NCBI RefSeq assembly: GCF_002831565.1 | Contig: NZ_CP025096.1 | Location: forward strand, 2,333,027-2,397,026 | Origin: Spirosoma pollinicola | GTDB taxonomy: Bacteria; Bacteroidota; Bacteroidia; Cytophagales; Spirosomataceae | Length of the DNA: 64,000 nt | Direction: 5' to 3' | Part shown: in pieces, positions 16,575 through 26,512 of the stretch | How positions within the stretch are numbered: the stretch's first letter is position 1 | Layout: each line of letters begins with the position of its first letter | Notes under the pieces: model-generated | Seen by the model: only the letters and a program-made list of their open reading frames with translations | What the model was told of the DNA's origin: nothing | The model's database searches: none | Made by a program: the position numbers and the translations under genes

Positions 16575-17144
16575 ATGCATCCTGCCCTACAAACTTATCT
16601 GGCCGGTAAGATTACTCTCTCCGCCGAGCAGGCTTCAATCGTTAGTAGCTGCTTTAAATCCAAATGGACCAAGCGTAACGAAATCCTCCTCACCAAAGGC
16701 AGCGTGGCTCGCTACGTGTATTTCGTCGTCAAAGGGTGTCTGCGCGTATTTTTGACCGATGACCAGGGAAACGAATCAACCCGTTTTTTGATCTTAGAAG
16801 GCCGTTTTGGAACGGCTTTCCCTAGCTTTATTCGCCGTCAGCCTTCGATCGCTTCCCTACAAAGTCCAGAGCCATCCGAACTGCTCATGATCAGTTATGA
16901 GGATCGTCAGGCTCTTTATGAGTGTATACCCGGTTGGGAAACCATGGATCGAATGGGCCTTGAACTCGATTACATCGAGTCCATTCAACGCATTGAAAGC
17001 TTTATTTCGTTGGATGCCAGAGCTCGGTATGATACCCTCCAACAGTCTAATCCGGAGATTATTCAACGATTGCCCGCTAAAATTATCGCCGATTATCTGG
17101 GTATTTCCCCCGAAACATTGAGCCGCTTAAAGGCAAAACGATAA
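16575..17144 (+). CDS. Crp/Fnr-family transcriptional regulator, 189 aa
   Basis: Residues about 20-115 form a cyclic-nucleotide-binding-like beta-roll (LLTKGSVARYVYFVVKGCLRVF) without the full PRU motif, so cAMP binding is doubtful. The C-terminus ends with a helix-turn-helix (IIADYLGISPETLSRLKAKR). It begins 69 bases before the alpha/beta hydrolase gene, which it may control. Similar short Crp-like proteins are common beside a single enzyme gene in Cytophagales. Confidence 0.88.
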   Translation: MHPALQTYLAGKITLSAEQASIVSSCFKSKWTKRNEILLTKGSVARYVYFVVKGCLRVFLTDDQGNESTRFLILEGRFGTAFPSFIRRQPSIASLQSPEPSELLMISYEDRQALYECIPGWETMDRMGLELDYIESIQRIESFISLDARARYDTLQQSNPEIIQRLPAKIIADYLGISPETLSRLKAKR

Positions 17145-17213
17145 TTTATTGATTTTTGTCAATCTTTTTTCCCAATTCGGCCGCTTGCTTTGTCGCAACA
17201 AGTCGATACAACG

Positions 17214-18251
17214 ATGTACAACTTACGGATCACTATCATTTACTGGCTGCTAGTGCCACAACTTAGCTTTGCCCGCGACCCATCCACTACTCAGATCGGT
17301 CAACAAACCCTTTCGTTCATGGACGAGAGCCGTCACCGACCGGTAGTGACGGAGGTATGGTACCCAACCGATGACACGTTGAAAGCGAGTGACAGAAGGT
17401 TTTCTCCCTTCATTCGTCAATATACGGTGCGAAACGGGCAGTTGCCTACTCACAGAATGCCGCTGATCATGGTATCACACGGTACTGGGGGTGGTCGATT
17501 GACCATGGAATGGTTAGTGCAGGGGCTTGCTCAAAACGGATTTATCGTGGCCGCTGTTGACCATTGGGGTAATACATTCGATAACAAAGTGCCTCTTGAA
17601 TTTCTTAAGCCTTGGGAGCGCCCGCTAGACATTCGGTTTGCGTTGACCGCTTTGTTGACCAATACCCCGTTTAGTAAGGTGATTGATTCGCGACGCATTG
17701 GCGCGGCTGGATTTTCATTTGGGGGTTATACCGTCATTGCCCTGGCGGGGGCAGTGCTGGATTATAAAGCCCTGCTTACCTATTACAAAACGAAGGGTCG
17801 TCAGGAAATCGATATCCCCGAACTTCCGGGCGTAGCCCAACATTTGGACGACCCCTCCCTGCAAGCCGCAATTCTGAAACTACCTTCCCTGCAGGATGAT
17901 CGAATACGTGCATTTCTAGCGATCTCACCCGCGCTTGGCCAAGGCTTTGTGCGCAAAGGCCAGATGGAAGCTATTCAGGAACCGGTGTATATTATGGGCT
18001 CTCAAAGTGATCAGATGGCGCCAGTAAAAACAAATGCCGATCATTACCATGCGCTCATTTTAGGATCTGGTTACTACGAATTTGGCGGTAAAACTGGCCA
18101 CTACGTAATGCTGAATGAAGCCATTGAGGAAGTCAAAAAATCTAACCCGATTTACTTTACCGATGATCCTACCGTCGATCGTCATCAGGTCCACGCTGAA
18201 GTTATTCGTTTAGCCGACCTGTTTTTTCGAGAGAAGCTGTCTAGCCGTTGA
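17214..18251 (+). CDS. Exported alpha/beta hydrolase, 345 aa
   Basis: The ATG at 17214 opens a signal peptide (MYNLRITIIYWLLVPQLSFA); a TTG start 8 codons upstream is less likely. It has the PAF-acetylhydrolase/dienelactone-hydrolase pattern: VTEVWYPTD, LIMVSHGTGG (oxyanion region), and the nucleophile elbow GFSFGG near residue 164. A late GKTGHYVM could carry the catalytic His. It would cleave an ester or amide in the periplasm, substrate unknown. It directly follows a Crp-like regulator on the same strand. Confidence 0.85.
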   Translation: MYNLRITIIYWLLVPQLSFARDPSTTQIGQQTLSFMDESRHRPVVTEVWYPTDDTLKASDRRFSPFIRQYTVRNGQLPTHRMPLIMVSHGTGGGRLTMEWLVQGLAQNGFIVAAVDHWGNTFDNKVPLEFLKPWERPLDIRFALTALLTNTPFSKVIDSRRIGAAGFSFGGYTVIALAGAVLDYKALLTYYKTKGRQEIDIPELPGVAQHLDDPSLQAAILKLPSLQDDRIRAFLAISPALGQGFVRKGQMEAIQEPVYIMGSQSDQMAPVKTNADHYHALILGSGYYEFGGKTGHYVMLNEAIEEVKKSNPIYFTDDPTVDRHQVHAEVIRLADLFFREKLSSR

Positions 18252-18330
18252 CCATGGAAAGTGTGCTAGTCACGACTTCACCTGTCATCTTCGTATGCTT
18301 TGATTGATGTTAAGACAACCAGTTATTTAC

Positions 18331-18370
18331 TCTCAAAAAATGCTCCTGAATGAGACAAAGAAACGTTTAA
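18331..18370 (+). repeat. Dispersed intergenic repeat copy
   Basis: TCTCAAAAAATGCTCCTGAA-TGAGAC (arms 18331-18335 and 18351-18356), 79 bases after the hydrolase stop. The remainder of the 18252-18584 gap shows no gene I can support. Confidence 0.7.
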
Positions 18371-18584
18371 GAATAGGCTCCAGTATTAGACGACGGAGTA
18401 GTCATGTATCTGTTCATTAATTCGGGCGATAAAAACGGACAGCCACTGTCCGAATTCGTACAGGTTTTCCATCTCAATATGCCTTCCCGACATCCCAAAC
18501 CAGTTTTTACTCGTGGTATGATAGTTGAGCCGTTAAGGTAGCGCATTTCTACGAGACCCAACGGGAGCAAAACGGCCGACAACC

Positions 18585-20959
18585 ATGCTACAAAACTACC
18601 TCAAAATCGCCTGGCGAAATCTCGCCCGCAACAAGGTTTATTCGGCTATCAACATCGGCGGGCTGGCCGTTGGTATGGCCGTAGCCATGCTCATTGGCTT
18701 GTGGGTCTGGGATGAACTATCGTTTAATAGCTATCACCAAAACCATGATCGGATTGCGCAGGTAATGGAGAATGAAACCCTGGAAGGTGGCATTGAAACC
18801 TCGACCTCGCTGCCCATGCCGTTGAGCCAGGAATCCGAAGCAAATACCCTAACGACTTCAAATACGTGGTAGCCGCCTCGGCCAGTTTTGAACAGATCAT
18901 TGCGTATCAGGACAGGAAATTTACGAAAACGGGGGGGTATGCCGAAGCGGCATTTCCAGAATTAATGACCCTCAATATGCTTAAAGGAACACGTTTGGGG
19001 TTGACTAATCCAAACTCCGTTCTGCTATCCGAATCAGTGGCCAGAGCACTTTTTGGCAACGAAGATCCAATTCAAAAAGCCATTAAGATTGGCAACAAAT
19101 ACACGGTGCAGGTAATGGGTGTTTATGAAGACTTACCCCGCAATTCTGCTTTTAAAGATTTTACGTTCATTTCTCCCATAGACCTGCTCTTCGCCAATAA
19201 AGAAGACAAGACTGATTGGGGCAGTAGCTCATTCGACATTTTTACGCAGCTCAATCCCAATAGCCACTTTGATGAGGTTTCGGTGAAAATTAAGGACCTA
19301 TTTCGCAGGCACGCCGAGGACGAGGATAGGGCCAAATCGGCGCTCTTTCTGTATCCAATGAATCAATGGCATCTGTATTCAACCTTTGAAAACGGGGTGA
19401 ATACCGGTGGCCGCATTCAATTTGTGTGGCTCTTCAGCATTATCGGTGTATTTGTACTGCTGCTGGCCTGCATCAATTTCATGAATCTGAGTACCGCCCG
19501 CTCTCAGAAACGAGCCAAAGAAGTGGGTATTCGGAAGGCCATGGGCTCATGGAGGTGGCAATTGATCGGCCAGTTTTTTAGTGAATCGTTTCTGGTCGTG
19601 GCATTCGCATTTGGCTTATCGATAGCGCTGGTGTGGCTCATTCTTCCCGCTTTCAACGAAGTGGCCGACAAGCAACTGGCGATGCGCTGGACAGACGCGC
19701 GGTTTTGGCTAGTTAGTATTGGATTCAGCCTGTTCACCGGCATCATAGCAGGCAGTTATCCGGCACTTTATCTCTCTTCGTTTCAGCCGATTAACGTACT
19801 CAAAGGAACCTTTAACATTGGCCGGTTTGCTTCCATTCCCCGCAAAGTGCTAGTTATCATTCAGTTCACGGTTTCGGTTACGTTGATTATCGGGACGATC
19901 ATTGTTTTTCGTCAGATTCAATTCGCAAAAAACCGCCCGATTGGCTATAGTCGGGAGGGTTTGCTAAACATCCCCATGAATACGCCCGAAATACAGGGCA
20001 ACTACGACGCTGTTCGGAATGAGTTGTTAACGACGGGCGTTGTCGACGACATGGGCGAATCGTCGAGTCCGATCACGGGCATTTGGTCGTCAGCTAATAA
20101 CTTGGCGTGGCGCGGCAAAAACCCTAACCGGGCAGCTTCGTTCGGCACCATTCTGGTCACACCCGATTTTGGAAACGTGGTGGGCTGGAAAATTAAAGCA
20201 GGCCGCGAATTCTCCAGGCAGTTTGCCAGTGATTCCTCGACTTTCCTTCTCAACGAAGCGGCCGTGAAACAGATGGGCATGAAGAATCCGGTTGGCGAAA
20301 TTGTCAAGTGGCATGGTAAAAACTGGAAAGTACTGGGTGTTCTGAAAGACATGGTTATGACCTCTCCTTTCGAAACCGTAACCCCAACGGTATTTATGAT
20401 CGATGCGAAAGAACGAAGCTTCAATATTATTCATATCAAGCTGAAACCTACGGTGAGTATTCGTGAAGCGTTGTCTAAACTGGAAGCCGTCTTCAAAAGA
20501 CTTAATCCGGCGGCTCCCTTCGAATATCAGTTTGCCGATCAGGAGTATATGAAGAAATTTACTGCCGAAGAGCGCATTGGCAAACTGGCTTCGGTATTCG
20601 CATTTTTGGCCATTTTCATTTCCTGTCTCGGCATTTTTGGGCTGGCTTCCTTCATGGCAGAGCAACGCACCAAAGAAATTGGGGTGCGTAAAGTATTGGG
20701 AGCTAGTGTACTGAACCTGTGGGGCCTGCTCTCTAAAGACTTTGTGGTGCTGGTCGTGATTGCGTTCTTCATCGCCACGCCCATCGCCTATTTTATACTC
20801 TCAGACTGGCTCCAGAATTACGAGTATCGAACGGAAATGTCGTGGTGGATTTTTGCCGCGTCGGGCGCGGGTGCACTGATAGTCACCCTGCTGACGGTGA
20901 GTTTCCAGAGCGTGAAAGCCGCCCTGATGAATCCGGTGAAGAGTTTGCGAAGCGAGTAA
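18585..20959 (+). pseudogene. ABC transporter permease (FtsX/MacB type), frameshifted
   Basis: Two frames make one permease. 18585-18872 gives MLQNYLKIAWRNLARNKVYS through LPMPLSQE, and the frame in use from about 18838 continues as SKYPNDFKYVVAAS to a stop at 20959. Adding one base near 18836 (making E-L/I-R-S-K-Y) restores a protein of about 791 aa with a MacB-type domain and two FtsX domains, the last with RTKEIGVRKVLGAS. A single missing base could be a real mutation or an assembly error; the rest of the frame shows no decay, which fits a recent event. It is close in layout to the permease at 9740. Confidence 0.85.
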
Positions 20960-20995
20960 TTAGGTGATTACACCAGCACACTTTTCAGCGAGTTG

Positions 20996-21030
20996 AAGCC
21001 GCGTCTAGATTAAATAGACGCGGCTTTTCT
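20996..21030 (+). terminator. Terminator after the frameshifted permease
   Basis: AAGCCGCGTCTA (20996-21007) pairs perfectly with TAGACGCGGCTT (21015-21026), loop 7 nt, followed by T-rich bases. It lies 37 bases after the stop codon. Confidence 0.85.
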
Positions 21031-21405
21031 CAAACAGATTATTTCAGCACAGCTTGCTCCTCTACAGATACCCTATTAGCTTTTCGGATACCAATGGTCC
21101 TACTCCTGCGTATCAGCTCTGGTAACTATCCCCGGCTGGGATCAGAAATTTGTCAATAGAGGCCAGCCACCTCTTTTTGGGGTCATATCTAACAGTCTCA
21201 TAAAAATGCTCCCACATGAGACGTAGTGGTTCTGTATATCCGTGATAAGGTTGTTTGGCGAGATGGAGAAGACAGAGCTGTATCGCAAGTAATTACTTGA
21301 AATGCGATGGGTAAAATCTTGTCTGTAACTTGTAAAATAAGCGTTGGCCTACTCTATAATCCGAGGAGTCACCTTTTAGGCTAGTGCCATGAACTCATTT
21401 CTCAG
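21031..21405. other. Intergenic region with a dispersed-repeat copy
   Basis: The repeat at 21195-21250 (GTCTCATAAAAATGCTCCCACATGAGACG) is among the best conserved copies. No gene is seen. The end of the minus-strand MarR-like gene is at 21406. Confidence 0.6.
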
Positions 21406-22011
21406 TTATTTCTTTTTATCCGCTAACCATTTCTTGGCCATTGAAGCTTCAACAGGTTGCAATAATTGGATACACAAGTGCACTTGGTCTTCGGCCAATC
21501 CGCCAAAACACAACTCATTCACTTCAGTCAATTTCTGATAGCAGGCTGCTAACACGCCAACCCCCGCTTGAGTCATCACCAGGCGCTTAGTCCTCTTGTC
21601 CAGCTCATCACTCTGCTCTACGATTAAGTTAGCTTTCTTTAGTCGGTCCAGAATCAACAAGCCTGATGACAACTCATTGAAATTAGCTAAAATAACATCT
21701 GTCTTCTTTAGATTCGGGGTGTTGGCCAGGGAGTTGAGATATAAAAATTCGTCAAAGCTGCTGATACCACAGTCCTTGAAAGCTCCAACCGCATAGAGAT
21801 TATGCAGCTTGGCAATCCTTCCGAGCAGCTTAGTAAGCACACTAGCGCTATCAGGTGGAATAGGGGATTGCCAAAAGGCAACTTTTTCCGCTGTCTGCTC
21901 CTGTTTCACTAAATAGGCTTGACAAAATTGACTGATATCGCCCTTAGGATTTTCCTCCTCGTACTTCGCCCATAAATTAATTAACTCAACTGTCTTATTC
22001 ACATACATCAT
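21406..22011 (-). CDS. MarR-family transcriptional regulator, 201 aa
   Basis: Helical dimerisation arms surround a winged helix: the wing DKRTKRLVMTQAGV near residue 140 is the classic MarR DxRxxxLxLT signature, preceded by a recognition-helix region (SSGLLILDRLKKANLIV). It is longer than usual MarR proteins because of an N-terminal helical extension. It is divergent from the VOC protein at 22107 with a 95-base AT-rich gap holding an inverted repeat, the usual arrangement for a MarR repressor and its target. Confidence 0.85.
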   Translation of the reverse strand: MMYVNKTVELINLWAKYEEENPKGDISQFCQAYLVKQEQTAEKVAFWQSPIPPDSASVLTKLLGRIAKLHNLYAVGAFKDCGISSFDEFLYLNSLANTPNLKKTDVILANFNELSSGLLILDRLKKANLIVEQSDELDKRTKRLVMTQAGVGVLAACYQKLTEVNELCFGGLAEDQVHLCIQLLQPVEASMAKKWLADKKK

Positions 22012-22063
22012 ATTTGATGTAAAAATAAGAAGAAAATATCACCAACGTTGTTTATTATCATTT

Positions 22064-22083
22064 ATGTTGTATGTTTACGACAT
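22064..22083. promoter_or_regulatory. Candidate MarR operator
   Basis: ATGTTGTA-TGTT-TACGACAT is an inverted repeat with one mismatch, centred between the divergent MarR and VOC genes. Its size and AT-rich arms suit a MarR dimer. The assignment is by position only. Confidence 0.5.
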
Positions 22084-22106
22084 AAAACATCATAAATGCT
22101 ATAATC

Positions 22107-22475
22107 ATGGAAACTTTAAAAGTAAAGGGATTATCCGGGCTAATCATGTCGTCTCCTGAGCCGGATCGGTTAGTCAAATTCTACCAAGAAGTGTTGGGCT
22201 TACCCTTAGCACTCAATCGTCATGGCAACACGCCCGACCATTGGGAATGCGACTACAATGGCATCCACTATGCCGTACTTAAACGGAAAGTGCATGAGCA
22301 GCCAAACGAGAACATCGTGCTCTCTTTCGCTGTGGACGATATAGAACGTTTTATAACCACTTACCAAATCAAGCTGATTCATCCGATTATGGACTTAGGT
22401 GAGGGGGCTTATATAGCTAGCTTTAAGGACCCTGATGGTAATATTCTGCGTTTTTGGATGAATAAGAATCAATAA
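22107..22475 (+). CDS. VOC-superfamily (glyoxalase-like) protein, 122 aa
   Basis: It shows the paired beta-alpha-beta-beta-beta modules of the vicinal-oxygen-chelate fold: GLIMSSPEPDRLVKFYQEVL at the start and ASFKDPDGNILRFW at the end. The metal-ligand positions appear partly present (a central HYAVL and the final E/R region), so it could be an enzyme, a binding protein or a resistance protein of the bleomycin/fosfomycin type. It is divergent from, and probably repressed by, the MarR gene. Confidence 0.88.
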   Translation: METLKVKGLSGLIMSSPEPDRLVKFYQEVLGLPLALNRHGNTPDHWECDYNGIHYAVLKRKVHEQPNENIVLSFAVDDIERFITTYQIKLIHPIMDLGEGAYIASFKDPDGNILRFWMNKNQ

Positions 22476-22571
22476 AGTGATAACAAAAGCAAACTATTAA
22501 GTAGTCTTAAGTCTGAGTTAAAAGAGCTCTCCATTCGCTCCTGGCCTCAAACCGTCGGCGCGGACACACCT

Positions 22572-23138
22572 ATGCTATTCGGCTACGCCCGTGTATCAAC
22601 TCAGGACCAAAACCTGAATCTGCAACTGGATGACCTGAAAAAGGCTGGCTGTCAAAGGATCTTCCAAGAGAAGATATCAGCGGTTAAAGAGCGACCCCAA
22701 CTACAAAAGCTACTGGAGACTCTTCGCGAAGACGATACAGTCATCGTTTGGAAGCTTGACCGGCTAGATAGGTCTTTAAAAGAACTTTTCACGCTGATTA
22801 ACGACTTTCAAGCTAAAGGGATCGGCTTCCGTAGCCTGAACGATGCTATTGATACCACTACGGCCCAGGGTAGACTAATCTTCAATATTTTCGCTTCGCT
22901 AGCAGAGTTTGAGCGTGACTTGATCCGGGAGCGGACCAAAGCCGGTTTGGCTGCGGCACGTGCCAGGGGCCGAGTGGGCGGCCGTCCGAAAGGGCTCTCG
23001 GCTGAAGCCCAAATAAAAGCACGAGCGGTGAAGTCTATATATGCCCTGAAAACCCATACAATTCTAGAGATTGGTCAGTTGTTTCACCTAAGCCGAGCGA
23101 CAGTTTACCGGTACTTAGCTTGGCAAGAATCAAAATAA
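22572..23138 (+). CDS. Serine recombinase/resolvase, 188 aa
   Basis: A standard small resolvase-invertase: YARVSTQDQNLNLQ with the catalytic Ser near residue 9, KLDRLDRSLKEL, then EFERDLIRERT at the start of the long E helix and a C-terminal Hin-type helix-turn-helix (ILEIGQLFHLSRATVYRYL). It would resolve or invert DNA between crossover sites. There is no transposase next to it, so it may be the remnant or the regulator of a lost Tn3-like element, or a stand-alone invertase. Confidence 0.93.
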   Translation: MLFGYARVSTQDQNLNLQLDDLKKAGCQRIFQEKISAVKERPQLQKLLETLREDDTVIVWKLDRLDRSLKELFTLINDFQAKGIGFRSLNDAIDTTTAQGRLIFNIFASLAEFERDLIRERTKAGLAAARARGRVGGRPKGLSAEAQIKARAVKSIYALKTHTILEIGQLFHLSRATVYRYLAWQESK

Positions 23139-23305
23139 CGGTTGCTTCAAAAAATGGGCAATTAAAGAGACTGAGAACTAGCGAGAATTAGCCTTGAAAA
23201 TTGTCAATTAAAGTCATCTCTATCTCCGTATCAGCCAGTAATACTATAAGCTCAACTAACCCGTTCCCTTAACGAGGTTAAACGTCTTACGGGTTATTAC
23301 TGTGT

Positions 23306-25051
23306 ATGATGAGAACTAGCCATTTGCTGCTTGGCTTCGGCTACCTAACAGCAACATTAGGGTTTGCCCAATCCCCTTTCTCTCCCTTGTCCTCTACCGC
23401 TTTAGAGCGAAAAACAGATTCACTATTCGCCCATGCCAACGCGTCAAATACGCCTGGTGGCGTGATCGCGGTGCTCTACAAAGGGGACGTTCTGCTCAAG
23501 AAAGGGTATGGCATGGCTGATATAGCCAACAAAATACCCCTCACCCCGGCTAGTCTATTTAACATTGCCTCCACCGCCAAACAATTCACGGCCACTTGTA
23601 TTACCCTGCTCGAAGAGCAAGGCAAATTATCCTTTGAGGATGACATCCGAACCTATTTCCCGCAATTTCAGGTCAAAAAAACCATTACCATCCGACACCT
23701 CATCAGCCATACCAGCGGATTGCGGGAGGCTTATGTGTTGGCCGCTTTATCCGGGAAAGTCAATCTGAAAGGACAGGTAAGAAAACAGTATAAGACCACC
23801 GCGCATTTACTCCAGTTAATGGCCAAGCAACAAGAGCTTAATTTCGAGCCTGGCCAGGAGTTCGCCTATACCAACATCAACTATATCCTACTGGGCGAAA
23901 TCGTCCGCAAGGTCAGTGGGCTTAGTCTAGCCCAATTTGCCGATCAATCCATTTTCAAGCCCTTGGGCATGACCCACACCTATTTCAATGATCCGCAGGC
24001 CATCACTAGAGCGGGTCGGGCAACTCCCTACCAATTGATCGACGAAAAGAAGCGAAAGTTTAAGCCGCTATCCATTCGCCATGATCAAGGGGTAGTTGGC
24101 GACAATAACCTGATTACATCGGTGGATGACCTGATTCGATGGGATCAAAACTTTGCCGCCAATCGACTTGGCCTGGGCCAGCAATCCTTGGTAAAAACCT
24201 TACAGACCCGCTACATACTGAGCAGCGGCGATACCATTCATTATGCTTTTGGTCTGAATGTGACACCCTATAAAACCACCCGCTCCATTGGTCATGGGGG
24301 TGATGACTACCGCTACACCTCCCTGATGATGCGTTTTCCGGCGTATGATCTCGATCTGATTTACTTGTCCAACCAGTCGGATTATCAAGATACCCAACAG
24401 AAAGTTTTTGCCCTGGCCGATGTATTGTTAAACGTCTCAGCTCCTATAACGAAACTCGTCCGTGAGCCCCTCCAAGCCAGCCTGCCGTTTGATTCACTTT
24501 ATTTTAAGCCCTTTGAAGGGCACTATATGGGTAGTGGTGCTAAAAATCGATATAGCTTTCGAGAGGTATTTATTCGAAACGGCAAACCTTACCTTTCGTT
24601 TCAGCCCCAACCCAATAAGCATGTGTTTGAACTCCTGCCGCTTGGTAGTCAACATTATCGATTCAAAGTAGAAGAGCCCGATGTGTATGTAGAAGCTTGG
24701 TTTACTCAGCCCAAAGTAGGTGGCCAATCGCGCTTGTCTGAGCGGTTTAAAACCGATACGCTTCACTACGACAGACGCTTGACAGCCCCCTCATCAACCT
24801 CCGTGTTAACCCAATTTACCGGGCTTTATAGGAGCCAAGAGCTTAACGGCCAACTCAAAGTGAAGGTTAAGGGGCATGGCTTGACTATTAAGCGTGGCCT
24901 AATAACTATCCATGCGATCCCGATTGGCGAAGACACGTTTTACGCCCCGGAGAATCGGGCGATTTTTTATTTTAAGCGGGACAAAGCGGGCCTGATCAGC
25001 GAATTTTTAATCAGTGCAGTCGATTTCAGGAATGTGCGCTATAGCCGCTAG
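23306..25051 (+). CDS. Exported serine hydrolase, beta-lactamase/PBP4 family, 581 aa
   Basis: After a signal peptide (cleavage after about residue 21, ...LGFAQ) comes a class C beta-lactamase-like domain with S89-T-A-K92, Y188-T-N190 and a late HGG in place of the KTG motif. The 180-residue C-terminal region is beta-rich, with YSFREVFIRNGKPYLSFQPQP, as in many Bacteroidota beta-lactamase-related esterases and peptidases. A true antibiotic resistance role is unlikely for this family without tests. It follows the resolvase but has its own 170-base upstream region. Confidence 0.9.
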   Translation: MMRTSHLLLGFGYLTATLGFAQSPFSPLSSTALERKTDSLFAHANASNTPGGVIAVLYKGDVLLKKGYGMADIANKIPLTPASLFNIASTAKQFTATCITLLEEQGKLSFEDDIRTYFPQFQVKKTITIRHLISHTSGLREAYVLAALSGKVNLKGQVRKQYKTTAHLLQLMAKQQELNFEPGQEFAYTNINYILLGEIVRKVSGLSLAQFADQSIFKPLGMTHTYFNDPQAITRAGRATPYQLIDEKKRKFKPLSIRHDQGVVGDNNLITSVDDLIRWDQNFAANRLGLGQQSLVKTLQTRYILSSGDTIHYAFGLNVTPYKTTRSIGHGGDDYRYTSLMMRFPAYDLDLIYLSNQSDYQDTQQKVFALADVLLNVSAPITKLVREPLQASLPFDSLYFKPFEGHYMGSGAKNRYSFREVFIRNGKPYLSFQPQPNKHVFELLPLGSQHYRFKVEEPDVYVEAWFTQPKVGGQSRLSERFKTDTLHYDRRLTAPSSTSVLTQFTGLYRSQELNGQLKVKVKGHGLTIKRGLITIHAIPIGEDTFYAPENRAIFYFKRDKAGLISEFLISAVDFRNVRYSR

Positions 25052-25099
25052 CGCTCTATGCAGTGTTCTGGTTACGGTTTCTTCATGCCCTGTTGCCCG

Positions 25100-25165
25100 A
25101 TCGCTCAAAATCCTCCAACTTGAGACGAGAAAGATTTTGCGTATCCCCAAAATTCGGGCGTTTTA
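25100..25165 (+). repeat. Dispersed intergenic repeat copy
   Basis: GCTCAAAATCCTCCAACT-TGAGACGAGAAAG with the tail GGGCGTTTTAAG, in the gap after the serine hydrolase. It has both the hairpin core and the tail. Confidence 0.7.
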
Positions 25166-25256
25166 AGATGTGATAGATTAAGGAAAATTGTCAGGTAAAG
25201 GTGAGATTGATTCAATCCGCTCCGTATTTTTAGGAATACCAACATACCAAAAAGCC

Positions 25257-25781
25257 ATGAAACGCATTTTAACGGTAGTAAGTCTAGGATTGCTCATGGC
25301 GGCATGTTCCAATAAAAAGACAAATAATGAACCAACGATCAAATCATTACTGATCCAACAATTGAAAAATGCGCATACGAACCAACAATGGTTTGCACCG
25401 ACAAAAAAGGCAATTGAAGGACTGACCTTGGAGCAGTCGAATTGGAAAGATAGTTCCGGTAATCATTCCATTGGCGAACTGGTCTCCCATCTGATTTTTT
25501 GGCATGAACTGCATCTAAAAGCCTTTAAGGGCGAAACGGTGACGGATATCACTGATGAAGAAAAAAACAAAGAAACGTTTAAACTAAATAAGGGGAAAGA
25601 TTGGCAAAATGCGGTGAGTAGATTGGACCGTATTCAAACCGAATGGGAACGGCTTACCGAACATGCAACGGACGAGCAACTAGCCAAGTGGAACGTTGAA
25701 ATCGCCAATATGTCGGCTCATACCGCTTATCACACTGGCCAAATTATCTACATCAGAAAAATGAAAGGCTGGTGGAAATAG
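25257..25781 (+). CDS. DinB-family lipoprotein, 174 aa
   Basis: The ATG at 25257 starts a lipoprotein signal (MKRILTVVSLGLLMAAC) with the lipobox Cys at 17; the frame is open 23 codons upstream but lacks a signal. The mature part is a DinB-like helical bundle: LISQLxxAH-type N-terminal helix, LVSHLIFWHELH and AHTAYHTGQIIYIR with metal-binding His residues. Its role is unknown; it is a membrane-anchored relative of the DinB protein at 15656. Confidence 0.87.
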   Translation: MKRILTVVSLGLLMAACSNKKTNNEPTIKSLLIQQLKNAHTNQQWFAPTKKAIEGLTLEQSNWKDSSGNHSIGELVSHLIFWHELHLKAFKGETVTDITDEEKNKETFKLNKGKDWQNAVSRLDRIQTEWERLTEHATDEQLAKWNVEIANMSAHTAYHTGQIIYIRKMKGWWK

Positions 25782-25827
25782 CCTAGGGTAACTCTATGTC
25801 AATCACGACTTTTCTGCTAGGATATAA

Positions 25828-25850
25828 TTCTCAAATAATGCTGGTTTGGG
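25828..25850 (+). repeat. Dispersed intergenic repeat, left half
   Basis: TTCTCAAATAATGCT matches the repeat core and the copy at 12148, but the right arm is missing, cut off near the 3' end of the cupin gene. Confidence 0.5.
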
Positions 25851-25861
25851 TAGTTGGTGTT

Positions 25862-26299
25862 TTAAATTGGACTCGGTACTGCCACCATTAACCGCCATTT
25901 TCGCTGGTTCCAGAACCGGTGCCAGACGCCTGCCTCATCCGCCTTATAGAAACCCGATTTGCGCTCCGGCTTGCCGGGTTCAATGATCGTCCAGCAATTC
26001 CCTTTTAGGAGCCCACTCAGCTTGTGGATCGTTCCCGCCTGGACATGGTGCGTTGTCCCCGGTAGGCGCTTGTGACTGGTCAGGGCTAAGGTCCCGTCGT
26101 CTTTGGGCTCTGCTACTACCTCGATGTACCCCCCCGACAAAATGGTGGTACGAAAAGACCATGGGTGATCATGAAGCAGCTCGTCATTGGCCGCCGTAAA
26201 ATGATGCAGCACCCGGCCATCGCCTAAATGATATTTCGTAAAGGTTTTATTCATTCGCTCTAGGCGAATAATGTCTTTGGGGGTTGAATACGATTGCAT
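25862..26299 (-). CDS. Cupin-fold hypothetical protein, 145 aa
   Basis: A single cupin-like barrel: the first motif is HDHPWSFRTTILSGGYIE with two His near residue 44, and the second is GTTHHVQAGTIHKL near 86. Metal-binding cupins of this shape are found in bacteria and phages and have varied functions. There is no signal peptide. No partner gene is nearby, and it is convergent with the DinB lipoprotein. Confidence 0.75.
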   Translation of the reverse strand: MQSYSTPKDIIRLERMNKTFTKYHLGDGRVLHHFTAANDELLHDHPWSFRTTILSGGYIEVVAEPKDDGTLALTSHKRLPGTTHHVQAGTIHKLSGLLKGNCWTIIEPGKPERKSGFYKADEAGVWHRFWNQRKWRLMVAVPSPI

Positions 26300-26404
26300 A
26301 GATTTCGGTTGGCCTGAGCAGTAGTCGGCCGCTCCCGCTTTGTTGTCAACCGCAAAAATAGTAACGAAGTTAATTGAGAGTCTATACCGTATGTGACTGA
26401 TTGA

Positions 26405-26475
26405 GTTGGACAGATATTAAAAAATCAGGATCTTACAAAACCCTCCCACCTGAGACAAAGGAGTATGTATAAATT
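26405..26475 (+). repeat. Dispersed intergenic repeat copy with left extension
   Basis: TCTTACAAAACCCTCCCACC-TGAGACAAAGGAG is preceded by TTGGACAGATATTAAAA, which also precedes the copy at 9564. The shared left flank shows that the unit is longer than its hairpin. Confidence 0.65.
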
Positions 26476-26512
26476 TACCCGTATACGGGGTACCTGGACA
26501 AAAAACCCAAGC

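Noticed and set aside
18367..18582. 71-aa minus-strand frame before the frameshifted permease
   Set aside because: No family resemblance, and it contains part of an intergenic region near a dispersed-repeat copy. I treat it as a chance frame.
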